Source of the DNA: Beijerinckiaceae bacterium
Lineage (GTDB): Bacteria > Pseudomonadota > Alphaproteobacteria > Rhizobiales > Beijerinckiaceae
NCBI GenBank assembly: GCA_019745195.1
Contig: JAIETL010000025.1
Coordinates: 1 to 55,959 of the forward strand
Length of the DNA stretch: 55,959 nucleotides
Direction: 5' to 3'
The position numbers and the translations under genes are program-made. Position 1 is the stretch's first letter. Each line of letters opens with the position of its first letter. Positions 19,058 through 26,873 of the stretch are shown piece after piece. Below the pieces are notes generated by a model. The model was not told where the DNA came from and made no database searches. It saw only the letters and a program-made list of their open reading frames with translations.

Positions 19058-19369
19058 ATGAGCGTGATCTCGTTGGGCGCTGTCTTCGGCAGGCCACCGG
19101 GTGTCCGGCTGGCCGCCATCGCGGTGGCATACTGCCTCATTGGCCTGGCGACGCCGGCCTTTGCCGCCGAGCCGGCGCTCGCTCTGGACCGGCCAAGGCT
19201 GGCGCAGGCGCCCGAACCGCTCTGCTTCTGCTGGAGCGAGGGCCGGAAGGTCGCCGAAGGCGCGACCGCCTGCATCCGCACCACGCAGGGGCGGCGTCTG
19301 GCCGCCTGCGGACGCGTGATCAACATGATGTCCTGGGAAGTGACCGAGAACCCCTGCCCGGAGAGCTGA
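19058..19369 (+). CDS. Small secreted cysteine-containing protein, unknown function
   Basis: A 103-residue protein with a signal peptide (VRLAAIAVAYCLIGLATPAFAA, cleavage near residue 36). The short mature part has five cysteines (CFCW, AC, AACG and NPCPE), suggesting disulfide bonds in the periplasm. I do not recognise the family. A hairpin terminator follows directly, so it is a single-gene transcript. It diverges from the Tim44-domain gene. Confidence 0.65.
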   Translation: MSVISLGAVFGRPPGVRLAAIAVAYCLIGLATPAFAAEPALALDRPRLAQAPEPLCFCWSEGRKVAEGATACIRTTQGRRLAACGRVINMMSWEVTENPCPES

Positions 19370-19402
19370 GGCCGAATCCGAACCGGGATTGGCCAAAGAA
19401 AA

Positions 19403-19440
19403 ACGCCGCCTGACGGTCTCGTCGGGCGGCGTCTCTCTTA
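19403..19440 (+). terminator. Rho-independent terminator
   Basis: An ACGCCGCCTGACG / CGTCGGGCGGCGT stem (19403-19432) with a 4-base loop is followed by CTCTCTT. It sits 34 bases after the stop of the small secreted protein; the A-run on its left side could also serve the small minus-strand gene at 19480-19563. Confidence 0.8.
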
Positions 19441-19479
19441 AGGCTCTTGTGGTCGAGGCGACTCGAGACTGAGGTTCCG

Positions 19480-19563
19480 TCAGAACGCTCCCAGAACGAT
19501 TGCCATCATGAAAACGAAGGCCGCACCCATGATCAATCGGTCGAGACGTAGCGTGAGGCTCAT
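19480..19563 (-). CDS. 27-residue single-helix membrane protein
   Basis: A short frame beginning ATG AGC CTC with a very strong ribosome binding site (AGGAGGGTG just upstream). The product is MSLTLRLDRLIMGAAFVFMM followed by AIVLGAF and a TGA stop: a basic N-terminus and one hydrophobic helix. A hairpin terminator with a U-rich tail on this strand lies about 50 bases downstream. I recognise no named family. The ribosome binding site, topology and isolated intergenic position support a real small protein. Confidence 0.6.
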   Translation of the reverse strand: MSLTLRLDRLIMGAAFVFMMAIVLGAF

Positions 19564-19711
19564 CACACCCTCCTGTGTCATTGACCTGACATGAAGGCTA
19601 GCAGAACTGGCGCGGCCCGCAAGGGGGATAGGGCGGCGGCAAGGCCGCCGTGAGGCAAGAGTATCGCTAAAAATTGCTTAAAATGTTGAACTACATTGGG
19701 GATATCGCGCT

Positions 19712-20962
19712 TTACCCTTTTGGGAGGTCAAGAGTTTCGAGCGCCTTGCCGACTGCGATGACCGCTGCATCGCCGCCAAAGCCCGCGATAATCTGGACGC
19801 CGACGGGAAGGCCGCGCGGGCCGCGCGCTAGCGGTATGGTCAGGCAGGGCACGCCGAGCAGGGTCCAGAGCCGGTTGAAGCGGGAATCGCCGGTCGAAGC
19901 CATGGTCTCCGGGGCCTCGCCGGGCGCGGCGAAGCTGACCACGACATCGGCCTCGCGGAAGAAGGCGCGGGCCGCGTCGCGTCCCCGGCGCGCGTCGCGG
20001 CGGGCGGCGTCGTATTGCGCGGGCGTGGTGTTTTTCGCAGTGTCGAGATAGGCGCGCAGCTTGGGCGCGATCGCCTCGCGGTGGTTGGCGTATTCCCAGG
20101 CCAGCGCCTGCGTCGCCTCCCAGTCCTGAAGCGGGCCATGCGCGTTGTACGCATCGGCCAGCGCCTCGGGCTCGGCAAGATCGCTCATCACCGCGCCGGC
20201 AGCGGCGGCGATCTCGCGGAAGCGCTGCAGCGCGCGGTCCGCGGCCGGCTCGGGCGCGCCGGCGAAACCCTGCCTGGCAATGCCGATGCGCAGTCCTTTC
20301 AGGGGCGCGGGTGCGCAGTCGAGGTCCGACCGGCCGGTGATTGCAGCCAGAGCCAGCCCGAGATCATCAGTGCTGGCCGCCATCAGGCCCAGCGTGTCGA
20401 GCGACCAGGAGAAGGTTTTCACGCCAACCGTCGGCAACAGGCCGTAGGAGGGCTTGATGCCGGCCGCGCCGCAATAGGAGGCGGGGCGGATGACCGAGCC
20501 GCCGGTCTGGGTGCCGATCGCGAGCGGGATCATGCCGGCGCCGACCGCCGCCGCCGAGCCGGCCGAGGAGCCGCCGGGGCTGGCCGCCGGATCGTGAGGA
20601 TTATGCGTCGGCGTGGGGTCGAGGAAGGCGAAGGCCGTGGTGTGGGTCTTGCCGGCGACGGTCGCGCCCGCCGCCTTCAGCGCCATCACGATCGCGGCGT
20701 CGCCGCGCGGCCGCCAGTCCGCGTAGATCTCCGAGCCCATCCGGGTCGGCAGGTCGGCGGTGTCGATGATGTCCTTGACGCCGCAGGCGATGCCCGCCAG
20801 CGGGCCCGCGCCGGGAAGCAGCGCCTCGGGCCGGCTGGCGAAGGCCTTGATCGTCGGCTCGGCCGCATCGATGGCGGCCTGGGCGCGAACGAGTTCGGCC
20901 TGCGCCGTGCTCTGCCCCGAGGCGATGCGTCCGACGATCTCGCGCAGGCGTTCCATGCTCAT
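19712..20962 (-). CDS. Amidase-signature-family hydrolase
   Basis: A 416-residue amidase-signature enzyme (Ser-cisSer-Lys triad) that hydrolyses a carboxamide; GatA, aryl-malonamidase and many amidases share the fold. The catalytic Lys is in GIACGVKDIIDTAD, the Ser-rich core is PGGSSAGSAAAVGAGM, and the nucleophile region is GTQTGGSVIRPASYCG. No GatB or GatC is nearby and the length is short for GatA, so it is probably a catabolic amidase of unknown substrate. The ATG at 20962 overlaps the upstream stop (ATGA); a second ATG at 20956 has better spacing from CGGAGA. Confidence 0.85.
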   Translation of the reverse strand: MSMERLREIVGRIASGQSTAQAELVRAQAAIDAAEPTIKAFASRPEALLPGAGPLAGIACGVKDIIDTADLPTRMGSEIYADWRPRGDAAIVMALKAAGATVAGKTHTTAFAFLDPTPTHNPHDPAASPGGSSAGSAAAVGAGMIPLAIGTQTGGSVIRPASYCGAAGIKPSYGLLPTVGVKTFSWSLDTLGLMAASTDDLGLALAAITGRSDLDCAPAPLKGLRIGIARQGFAGAPEPAADRALQRFREIAAAAGAVMSDLAEPEALADAYNAHGPLQDWEATQALAWEYANHREAIAPKLRAYLDTAKNTTPAQYDAARRDARRGRDAARAFFREADVVVSFAAPGEAPETMASTGDSRFNRLWTLLGVPCLTIPLARGPRGLPVGVQIIAGFGGDAAVIAVGKALETLDLPKG

Positions 20963-21186
20963 TCTCCGATCCGTTCGACGATGGCCATGGTGACCCAGCG
21001 CGCCAGCGGCAGGGCGAAAAAGGCGACGACGGCCGCGCTCGGCCAGGCAATGGCGAAGGCGCGCATCCAGCGCGCGAAAAAGTCCGGCGCGAAGCCGAGA
21101 TTGACCAGGGTAATCACGCCGGAGACGAGAAAGGCCATCATGAAGGCCATCACGATGGGGAAGATGAAGCGGGCCTTGCCGGTCAT
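20959..21186 (-). CDS. DUF2798 small membrane protein
   Basis: A 75-residue protein with two hydrophobic helices (FIFPIVMAFMMAFLVSGVITLVN and AIAWPSAAVVAFFALPLARWV). The pattern of a methionine-rich first helix, LGFAPDFFARWMRAFAIAW and a terminal ALPLARWVT matches DUF2798, of unknown function. I chose MTGKARFIFP as the start because the upstream frame is Arg/Ala-rich. The stop overlaps the amidase start by 4 bases, so the two are translationally coupled. Confidence 0.75.
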   Translation of the reverse strand: MTGKARFIFPIVMAFMMAFLVSGVITLVNLGFAPDFFARWMRAFAIAWPSAAVVAFFALPLARWVTMAIVERIGE

Positions 21187-21409
21187 GCGGGCTCTCTGGC
21201 GATGCGTGTCGTCAGCTTCGTCATTGGCACATCGTGCGCCCGCCGACCAAGCCGCTTTGGCGAATGGGCCCCTGCGTCGGCGGGCACCCTGCGCCGCCGG
21301 CAACGCGTTAAGACCTGCTTAACCCAGCCGCCAAAGTTAATCCGGCTGTGTCGCCCGGGGCTCACCCGGTCAAGAAACCGTTCACGAAACGGGTCGCATT
21401 TGATCGGTC

Positions 21410-22546
21410 ATGCGACGCGTCCATCTCGCCCTCATCGCTCTCGGATTGCTCGGCACCGGGCTGGCCGGCTGCGGCAAGTTCCAGAAAGCCCAGCGCGCGG
21501 CGTGGCGCGACCAGGCCGAGGCGCAATGCCTGTCCTCGCGCCAGGTCCAGCTCTCGGCCTATGTCAGCCTGCGCGACAGGCCGATCGACGGGCCGGGCAC
21601 CTGCGGCATGGAGAAGCCGCTGAAGGTTTCGGCCTTCGCCAATGGCGGCATCGGGCTGACGAGTTCGGCGACGCTGTCCTGCCCCGTGGTCGCGACCACG
21701 GACAAATGGCTGACCGAGGTGGTGCAGCCGGCCGCGCAGAACACGCTCGGCGCGCAGGTCATCGAGATGCGGGCTGGCTCCTATTCCTGCCGCGCCATGA
21801 ACAACGGCACCGGCACGAGTCGCACCTCCGAGCACGCCTATGGCAACGCGGTGGACGTGTTCTCCTTCCGCCTGAACGATGGCCGCAACGTCACCGTCAA
21901 GGGCGGCTGGAACGGCGCGCCCGAGGAGCAGGCCTTCCTGCGCGAGACCTTCGTCGGCGCCTGCCAGCATTTCTCGACCGTGCTCGGCCCGGGCGCGGAC
22001 ATGTTCCACTACGACCATTTCCACATCGATCTGGCGCGCCATTCCAAGGGCCGCCACATCTGCAAGCCGGTGATCAAATACACGCCGAACTACAATCTGC
22101 CGCCGCCAGACCCGGCGCGTCCTTACGTCTCCGCCCAGCCGCAGCGCAGCATTGACGCGCCACTGGTGGCTGGCGGCCCGCTGCTGCGCCAGCCGGGCGA
22201 GGGTCTGCGCCCGCCGGGCGGCGTGGGCGGCGGCTATCCCGTCGCGAGCCGCGCCGGCAACGGCCTCGATGCGCAGGCGCGCTTCCTCGAGGAATACGAC
22301 CGCACGCCGCTGAATCCGCCGCGCTACAACCGGCCCAATTCTGGAGCATATCAGCCGCTGCCGAGCGAGGCGCGCGGACCGCTGCAGCTTCCGGGCTCGA
22401 CGCCGCCGAGCGAGGAGATGATCCTGGGCGACGACGAGGGCAACGGCGTGCTCGACATGGAAGGCTTCGACCAGGCCCAGCCGGCCGAGATCACCCCGCA
22501 GAACGACCCGTTCGCGTATAGCTCGGGGCGGGGCGTGAGGCGGTAG
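21410..22546 (+). CDS. Extensin-like C-terminal domain lipoprotein
   Basis: A 378-residue predicted lipoprotein (signal peptide and lipobox LAGC, C21) of the bacterial extensin-like C family. The domain contains SEHAYGNAVDVFSF and MFHYDHFHIDLARH, which match the metal-binding His-x6-Asp and His-x-His arrangement of LAS-type (M15-like) peptidoglycan peptidases. Peptidoglycan or cell-surface action is therefore plausible but not shown. Beyond about residue 225 the tail is Pro/Gly-rich and probably disordered. It converges on mepA across a family C palindrome. Confidence 0.82.
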   Translation: MRRVHLALIALGLLGTGLAGCGKFQKAQRAAWRDQAEAQCLSSRQVQLSAYVSLRDRPIDGPGTCGMEKPLKVSAFANGGIGLTSSATLSCPVVATTDKWLTEVVQPAAQNTLGAQVIEMRAGSYSCRAMNNGTGTSRTSEHAYGNAVDVFSFRLNDGRNVTVKGGWNGAPEEQAFLRETFVGACQHFSTVLGPGADMFHYDHFHIDLARHSKGRHICKPVIKYTPNYNLPPPDPARPYVSAQPQRSIDAPLVAGGPLLRQPGEGLRPPGGVGGGYPVASRAGNGLDAQARFLEEYDRTPLNPPRYNRPNSGAYQPLPSEARGPLQLPGSTPPSEEMILGDDEGNGVLDMEGFDQAQPAEITPQNDPFAYSSGRGVRR

Positions 22547-22554
22547 GTGTGGCA

Positions 22555-22699
22555 CCCCTTCTCCCCTTGCGGGAGAAGGTGGCAGCGCGAAGCGCTGACG
22601 GATGAGGGGTCGCGCCAACCTCCGGCAAGTATCGGCTCCAAGCGCACGACCACCCCTCATCCGGCGCTGCGCGCCACCTTCTCCCGCAAGGGGAGAAGG
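22555..22699. repeat. Palindromic intergenic repeat, family C (copy 2)
   Basis: The left arm CCCCTTCTCCCCTTGCGGGA plus GAAGGTGGC is mirrored by GCCACCTTCTCCCGCAAGGG plus GAGAAGG. Inner arms are GGATGAGGGGT and ACCCCTCATCC. It is close in sequence to the copy at 15958-16102 and lies between two convergent genes. Confidence 0.88.
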
Positions 22700-22728
22700 A
22701 GTGCGCGCTGGACATGGGTCGCGCCGCC

Positions 22729-23679
22729 CTACCGTGACACCAACACCTGTCGACACTCCGCCGGCAGCGCGTCCAGCGACATCGGCGGCTTGGGTTTTGG
22801 CGGCGGCCCCGTGCGCGGCGGCGGCTTGGGCGCAAAAATCGCGGCGCGCTGGCGCTCGATCCAGCCCGAAAGCTCCTCGCCGCAGCCATCGCCGACATTC
22901 GGCGGCTCCTGGCCGGAGCAGCCCTCCATGCCGGGCGGGCAGCTCATCCTGATATGGAAATGGTAGTTGTGACCCCAGATCGGCCTGACCTTGCCGAGCC
23001 AGGCGCGGTCGTTGCCGGCCTCGCGGCAGAGCGCGACCTTCAGCGCCGGGTTGACGAAGACGCGCTCGACTCTGCTGTCGGCGGCCGCCGCCCTGATCAG
23101 CCTGCCATGGGCCGGCGTCCAGTGCTTCGGGTCGACGTCGCGCCAGTCCGAACGCGCCATGTTGACGGCGGGCATGTTTTCGCGCTCGTCCTTCTCCAGC
23201 TTTTCCTTCGGCATCGGCGTCAGCCAGAGGTCGGCGTCGAGGCCGATCTGGTGCGAGGCGTGTCCGGTCAGCATCGGCCCGCCGCGCGGCTGCGAGATGT
23301 CGCCGACGAGGATGCCGGGCCAGCCGGTAATGCGAGGCGCGGCGCGGGCGAGGTTTTCGAGATAGTCGATCAGGATCGGATGGCCCCAGTTGCGGTTGCG
23401 GGCCTGCCGCATCACCTGCCAGCTCGGACCATCGACCGGCAGCGCGGTCGCACCCGCAAGGCAGCCGCGCGCATAGGAGCCGATGGCGCGCGCCTGCATG
23501 TTCGCCGGCGCGGTCTTCTGGCCGAAGAGCGCACGCGCCGCGTCGGGAAACGCCGCGATGTTGGCGGCACGGCGCTTGGCCTCCTCGTCGGCGGTGGACT
23601 GGGCGAAGGCAGTTGAACCGGCGACGCCTGCCGTCAGGACAAGGGCGAAAGCGGCGATTCGGCGAGCTGATTTGCGCAT
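22729..23679 (-). CDS. mepA: Penicillin-insensitive murein endopeptidase
   Basis: MepA is a periplasmic zinc endopeptidase (M74) that cuts D-alanyl-meso-DAP cross-links in peptidoglycan. The 316-residue product has a signal peptide (IAAFALVLTAGVAGSTAFAQ), GHPILIDYLENLARA, the zinc motifs TGHASHQIGLDADLWLTPMP and WGHNYHFHIRMSCPPGMEGC, and the family's cysteines. Its tail is Pro/Lys-rich. A second in-frame ATG at 23703 would lengthen the signal region by eight residues; neither start is clearly favoured. The neighbouring convergent extensin-like gene encodes a related metal-site fold. Confidence 0.92.
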   Translation of the reverse strand: MRKSARRIAAFALVLTAGVAGSTAFAQSTADEEAKRRAANIAAFPDAARALFGQKTAPANMQARAIGSYARGCLAGATALPVDGPSWQVMRQARNRNWGHPILIDYLENLARAAPRITGWPGILVGDISQPRGGPMLTGHASHQIGLDADLWLTPMPKEKLEKDERENMPAVNMARSDWRDVDPKHWTPAHGRLIRAAAADSRVERVFVNPALKVALCREAGNDRAWLGKVRPIWGHNYHFHIRMSCPPGMEGCSGQEPPNVGDGCGEELSGWIERQRAAIFAPKPPPRTGPPPKPKPPMSLDALPAECRQVLVSR

Positions 23680-23847
23680 GCGGAGAGAATCGCCGCGTCG
23701 CATGGCTCCGGTCAAGCGTCCAAAGCCGGGCGCGGCCACCTGCGTCACTTCCCGATGGACAAGCGCTGGCCGAGGCGGCAGCCTTGGCGACGAAGCAGAC
23801 GGCGGGCGCAGAAGTCCCGTAGCGCTGCACCGGAGGATACCCCGACC

Positions 23848-24831
23848 ATGACCGATTTCGAGATCGACCGCCGCGCTCTGCTCGGCGGCCTTGGCGCCAG
23901 CCTCGCCCTGCCCGCTTCCGGCTTCGCGCAGGCTCCCTGGCCGCAGGGCCGCACGCTCAAGCTCGTGGTGCCGTTTCCGCCGGCCGGTGCGACCGACATT
24001 CTCGGCCGGCTGATGGCGGAGAAGCTCGGTCAGGCCTGGGGCACCAACATCGTGGTCGAGAACCGGCCGGGCGCCGGCGGCAATATCGGCACCGACGCCG
24101 TCGCCAAGGCCGAACCGACCGGCGACACACTGCTGATCGTCTCGGTCGGCATGGCGACCAACCAGTATCTCTACGCGAAGCTGAATTACGACCCGGCGAA
24201 GGACCTGACGCCTATCACGATGGTCGCGCTCGTGCCCAACCTGCTGGTCGTCAGCAACCAGTTGCCGGTGAAGTCGGTCGCCGAGCTCGTCGCCTATGCC
24301 AAGGCCAATCCCGGCAAGCTGAGCTATGGCTCGTCGGGCGTCGGCACCTCGGTGCATCTCTCGGGCGAGCTGTTCCAGAAGCTGACCGGCACGAAGATGG
24401 TGCATGTGCCCTATCGCGGCACGGCGCAGGCGACGCAGGATCTGATCGGCGGGCGCATCGACCTGATCTTCGACAACATCACGCAGGCGCTGCCGCATGC
24501 GCGGGCCGGCTCGGTCCGGGGGCTCGGCATCACGACGGCGAAGCGCTCGCCCAGCGCGCCGGAATTCGCTCCGATCAACGACACCGTGCCCGGATTCGAC
24601 GTCTCGTCATGGTTTGCGCTGTTTGCGCCGGCGAAGACGCCGCAGGCCGTGATCGACAAGGTGCAGGCCGACGCGAAGGCAGCGCTCGCGGACCCCGCCA
24701 TCCGCACCCGGATGGACGCGCTCGCGGCCGAGCCGGTCGGCAACAGCCCGGCGGAGCTGGGCGCGTTCCTGCAGGCCGAGATGAAGAAATGGGGCGACCT
24801 GATCAGGGAGGTCGGCGTCAAGGTGGAGTGA
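23848..24831 (+). CDS. Bug-family tripartite tricarboxylate transporter substrate-binding protein
   Basis: A 327-residue periplasmic binding protein of the Bug/TctC family. It starts at the ATG preceded by CGGAGGA, has a Tat-like signal region (DRRALLGGLGASLALPASGFAQ), then the family core LVVPFPPAGATDILGRLMAEKL, VENRPGAGGNIGTDAVAKA, VPYRGTAQATQDLIGGRIDLIFDN and VGNSPAELGAFLQAEMKKW. No TctA/TctB membrane partners are nearby; orphan Bug proteins are common and may feed remote transporters. The ligand is unknown. Confidence 0.9.
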   Translation: MTDFEIDRRALLGGLGASLALPASGFAQAPWPQGRTLKLVVPFPPAGATDILGRLMAEKLGQAWGTNIVVENRPGAGGNIGTDAVAKAEPTGDTLLIVSVGMATNQYLYAKLNYDPAKDLTPITMVALVPNLLVVSNQLPVKSVAELVAYAKANPGKLSYGSSGVGTSVHLSGELFQKLTGTKMVHVPYRGTAQATQDLIGGRIDLIFDNITQALPHARAGSVRGLGITTAKRSPSAPEFAPINDTVPGFDVSSWFALFAPAKTPQAVIDKVQADAKAALADPAIRTRMDALAAEPVGNSPAELGAFLQAEMKKWGDLIREVGVKVE

Positions 24832-24936
24832 ATGGGGGTCCGCGCCAAGGGAACATCGCCCGCGCGGTCGGCGTTCCCTGAATCCATCCGGTCGATCGCG
24901 ACACGATCACCCGTCCGGCTTCAGGAAGGCCCGCCC

Positions 24937-25110
24937 ATGTCCACGCTCGTCATCGTCCTGCTCGTCATCCTGCTCGTCGGCGGCGGCGGTTATTATGGTC
25001 ACCGCAGCTATGGCGGCGCGGGGCTGGGCGGCGTGCTCGGCCTCGCTTTGACGATCGTGCTGGTGCTCTGGCTGCTCGGCGCGCTCGGTGGCGCGCCGAT
25101 CAGGGTCTGA
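24937..25110 (+). CDS. DUF3309-like small glycine-rich membrane protein
   Basis: A 57-residue protein with two hydrophobic helices flanking a Gly/Tyr/His turn (LVGGGGYYGHRSYGGAGLGG). This pattern resembles DUF3309 proteins, which are small, of unknown function and often stress-linked in alphaproteobacteria. The ATG is preceded by AGGAAGG. The upstream open frame lacks coding character, so I start at MSTLVIVLLVILL. The family call is by pattern only. Confidence 0.65.
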   Translation: MSTLVIVLLVILLVGGGGYYGHRSYGGAGLGGVLGLALTIVLVLWLLGALGGAPIRV

Positions 25111-25117
25111 CGCCGGC

Positions 25118-26065
25118 TCAGGCGCTGCGGCTGTCCCAGACCGCGACGGCCGCCGCCAGATCCTCGAGCGAGACGCCGACGGACTTGAACAGCGTGATCT
25201 CGCCGCCGGGCGCGGTGCCTGAGATCGCGCCGGTGCAGAGATCGGCCAGCGTGCCGGCGATCTGCTCGGCGCTGTAGCTGCCTTCGGCGATCGCGATCGC
25301 GACGTCGCCGCCCTCCCCGATCGCCTTTTGCGAATCGACGACCACCCGGGCGCGGGTCAGCGCCTCGGCGTCGGCCTCGCGCATGCCCATGGTGAAGGCT
25401 CCGATCAGGTCGAGATGCGCGTCTCGCTTGAGCCATTTGCCGTGGATCAGCGGCTCGGTGGCGTTTGTCGCGCAGGAGATGATGTCGGCGGTGCGCGCCT
25501 CGCCTTCGAGATCGGTCGTGGCGCGGGCGGCGATCCCCTCGGCCGCGAGTTGCGCGACGACGGCCTGCGCCGCGTCCGGCCGGCGCGCCCAGATCGCGAT
25601 GTCGGTGAGCGGCCTGACGGATGCATGCGCCTTGATCAGGAAGGGGGCGAGCGCGCCCGCGCCGACCATCAGCATGTGGCTCGCCTTGGGCGCAGCCATG
25701 TAGCGGGCCGCCAGCGCCGAGGCTCCCGCCGTGCGCCACAGCGTCAGCCGGTTGCCGTCCATCACCGCCAGCGGCGCGCCGGTGCGCCCGTCCATCAGGA
25801 GGTAGGCGCCCATGACGCCGGGCAGGTTGCGGCTGTTGTTCTGGAAGAACACCGAGACGATCTTGGTGCCGATATAGGGCACGGCCGCATCCGGCCCGCT
25901 CCAGGCCGGCATGATCAGCAGGATCGCGCTCTCGCCGTCTCGGCCGACATCGTGATGGCCGCGCGGCGGCTGATTGCCACCCTCACGAAAGGCCTGTTCG
26001 AGCGTGTCGATCAGGCCCGGATAGCTCAGCGCCGCGTCGATGGCGGCCTCATCGAAGAGCCGCAT
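25118..26065 (-). CDS. Ornithine cyclodeaminase/mu-crystallin family protein
   Basis: A 315-residue NAD(P)-binding protein of the OCD/mu-crystallin family, which includes ornithine cyclodeaminase, alanine dehydrogenases and ketimine reductases. Visible features are GTKIVSVFFQNN (substrate Lys), MDGNRLTLWRTAGASALAARYM, the Rossmann turn MVGAGALAPFLIKAH, and ISCATNATEPLIHGKWLK followed by DLIGAFTMGMREAD. Because family members differ in substrate, the reaction cannot be assigned. It is followed on the other strand by the DUF3309-like gene and preceded by lapA one base away. Confidence 0.85.
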   Translation of the reverse strand: MRLFDEAAIDAALSYPGLIDTLEQAFREGGNQPPRGHHDVGRDGESAILLIMPAWSGPDAAVPYIGTKIVSVFFQNNSRNLPGVMGAYLLMDGRTGAPLAVMDGNRLTLWRTAGASALAARYMAAPKASHMLMVGAGALAPFLIKAHASVRPLTDIAIWARRPDAAQAVVAQLAAEGIAARATTDLEGEARTADIISCATNATEPLIHGKWLKRDAHLDLIGAFTMGMREADAEALTRARVVVDSQKAIGEGGDVAIAIAEGSYSAEQIAGTLADLCTGAISGTAPGGEITLFKSVGVSLEDLAAAVAVWDSRSA

Positions 26066-26066
26066 T

Positions 26067-26405
26067 CTAGAGTCGGCCGCCGGTCAGCGCCGGCAGGGCG
26101 GAATCGGGCACGGCCGAGCGCAGCGACTGCGCCTCCGAGCGCAGCGTTTCGGCCTCGCGCCGGTTGCGCCGCGCCGCCTTGCGGTGCTTGCCCTGCGCCA
26201 GCCAGGCGGCAAAGCCGCCGATCAGCACGCCCGCGGCGATCGCCGCCAGCACCACGGCGAAAAGCGGGATATTATAGGCGAAGACCGGCGCATCGCGGCT
26301 GAACGGATCGAAGGAGACGCGCACGGGCGCGCGGTTGGCCACCGAGAACAGCACGATCGCCAGCGCGACCGGAACCAGCACCAGCAGCTTGAGGATCGAT
26401 TTCAT
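26067..26405 (-). CDS. LapA-domain membrane protein (DUF1049)
   Basis: A 112-residue protein with two transmembrane helices (KLLVLVPVALAIVLFSVANR and LFAVVLAAIAAGVLIGGFAAWLAQG), followed by a basic coiled-coil-like tail (RKAARRNRREAETLRSEAQSLR). This is the LapA/YciS arrangement; E. coli LapA acts with LapB in LPS assembly, but alphaproteobacterial members are not characterised. It starts downstream of ihfB across a family F palindrome; ihfB-lapA adjacency is common in Rhizobiales. Confidence 0.85.
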   Translation of the reverse strand: MKSILKLLVLVPVALAIVLFSVANRAPVRVSFDPFSRDAPVFAYNIPLFAVVLAAIAAGVLIGGFAAWLAQGKHRKAARRNRREAETLRSEAQSLRSAVPDSALPALTGGRL

Positions 26406-26431
26406 GGCAGCCCTCCGAATTTGTCTGCGCG

Positions 26432-26544
26432 AGCCCTCATCCTCAGGAGCTATTTCGGCAGAAATGGCGTCTCGAAGGATGCTCCAGCCGCTTCTGGATC
26501 ATCCTTCGAGACGCAGCCTGCGGCTGCCCCTCAGGATGAGGGCT
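26432..26544. repeat. Palindromic intergenic repeat, family F (copy 1)
   Basis: AGCCCTCATCCTCAGGAGC on the left is mirrored by CCCTCAGGATGAGGGCT on the right, with inner arms GCGTCTCGAAGGATG and CATCCTTCGAGACGC. It lies between ihfB and lapA. The second copy is at 29425-29549. Confidence 0.88.
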
Positions 26545-26560
26545 CAGGGAATAGTTGTCG

Positions 26561-26845
26561 TCACGCCTTGTCGTTCAGCCTGAGCCTGAGCTCCTTGCCG
26601 GTCTTGAATACCGGCACGAACTTCTCATCGACCGCGACCGCGTCCCCGGTGCGGGGGTTGCGGCCGATGCGGGCGGCGCGCGCCTTGCGCGAGAAGGCGC
26701 CGAAGCCGCGCAGCTCGACACGGTCGCCGCGCGCCAGCGCCTTGACGACCTCGTCGAGGATCGCCGTGACGATGTTCTCGATATCGCGCTGGTAGAGATG
26801 CGTGTTGCGCTCGGCGATGCGCTGGACGAGTTCTGACTTAATCAT
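26561..26845 (-). CDS. ihfB: Integration host factor subunit beta
   Basis: IHF-beta pairs with IHF-alpha to bend DNA in the nucleoid. The 94-residue product starts [20 protein letters not shown] and has the DNA-binding arm [21 protein letters not shown] with the intercalating proline in [12 protein letters not shown]. The IHF-beta signature favours this over HU. It lies 28 bases downstream of sppA on the same strand, an order conserved in alphaproteobacteria. Confidence 0.93.
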   Translation of the reverse strand: MIKSELVQRIAERNTHLYQRDIENIVTAILDEVVKALARGDRVELRGFGAFSRKARAARIGRNPRTGDAVAVDEKFVPVFKTGKELRLRLNDKA

Positions 26846-26873
26846 TGTTCCAGTATAACCGCTTGTATCAACA

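Noticed and set aside
19712..20962. Amidase gene considered as gatA
   Set aside because: It is shorter than GatA, no gatB or gatC is adjacent, and the gene is coupled to a DUF2798 gene instead.
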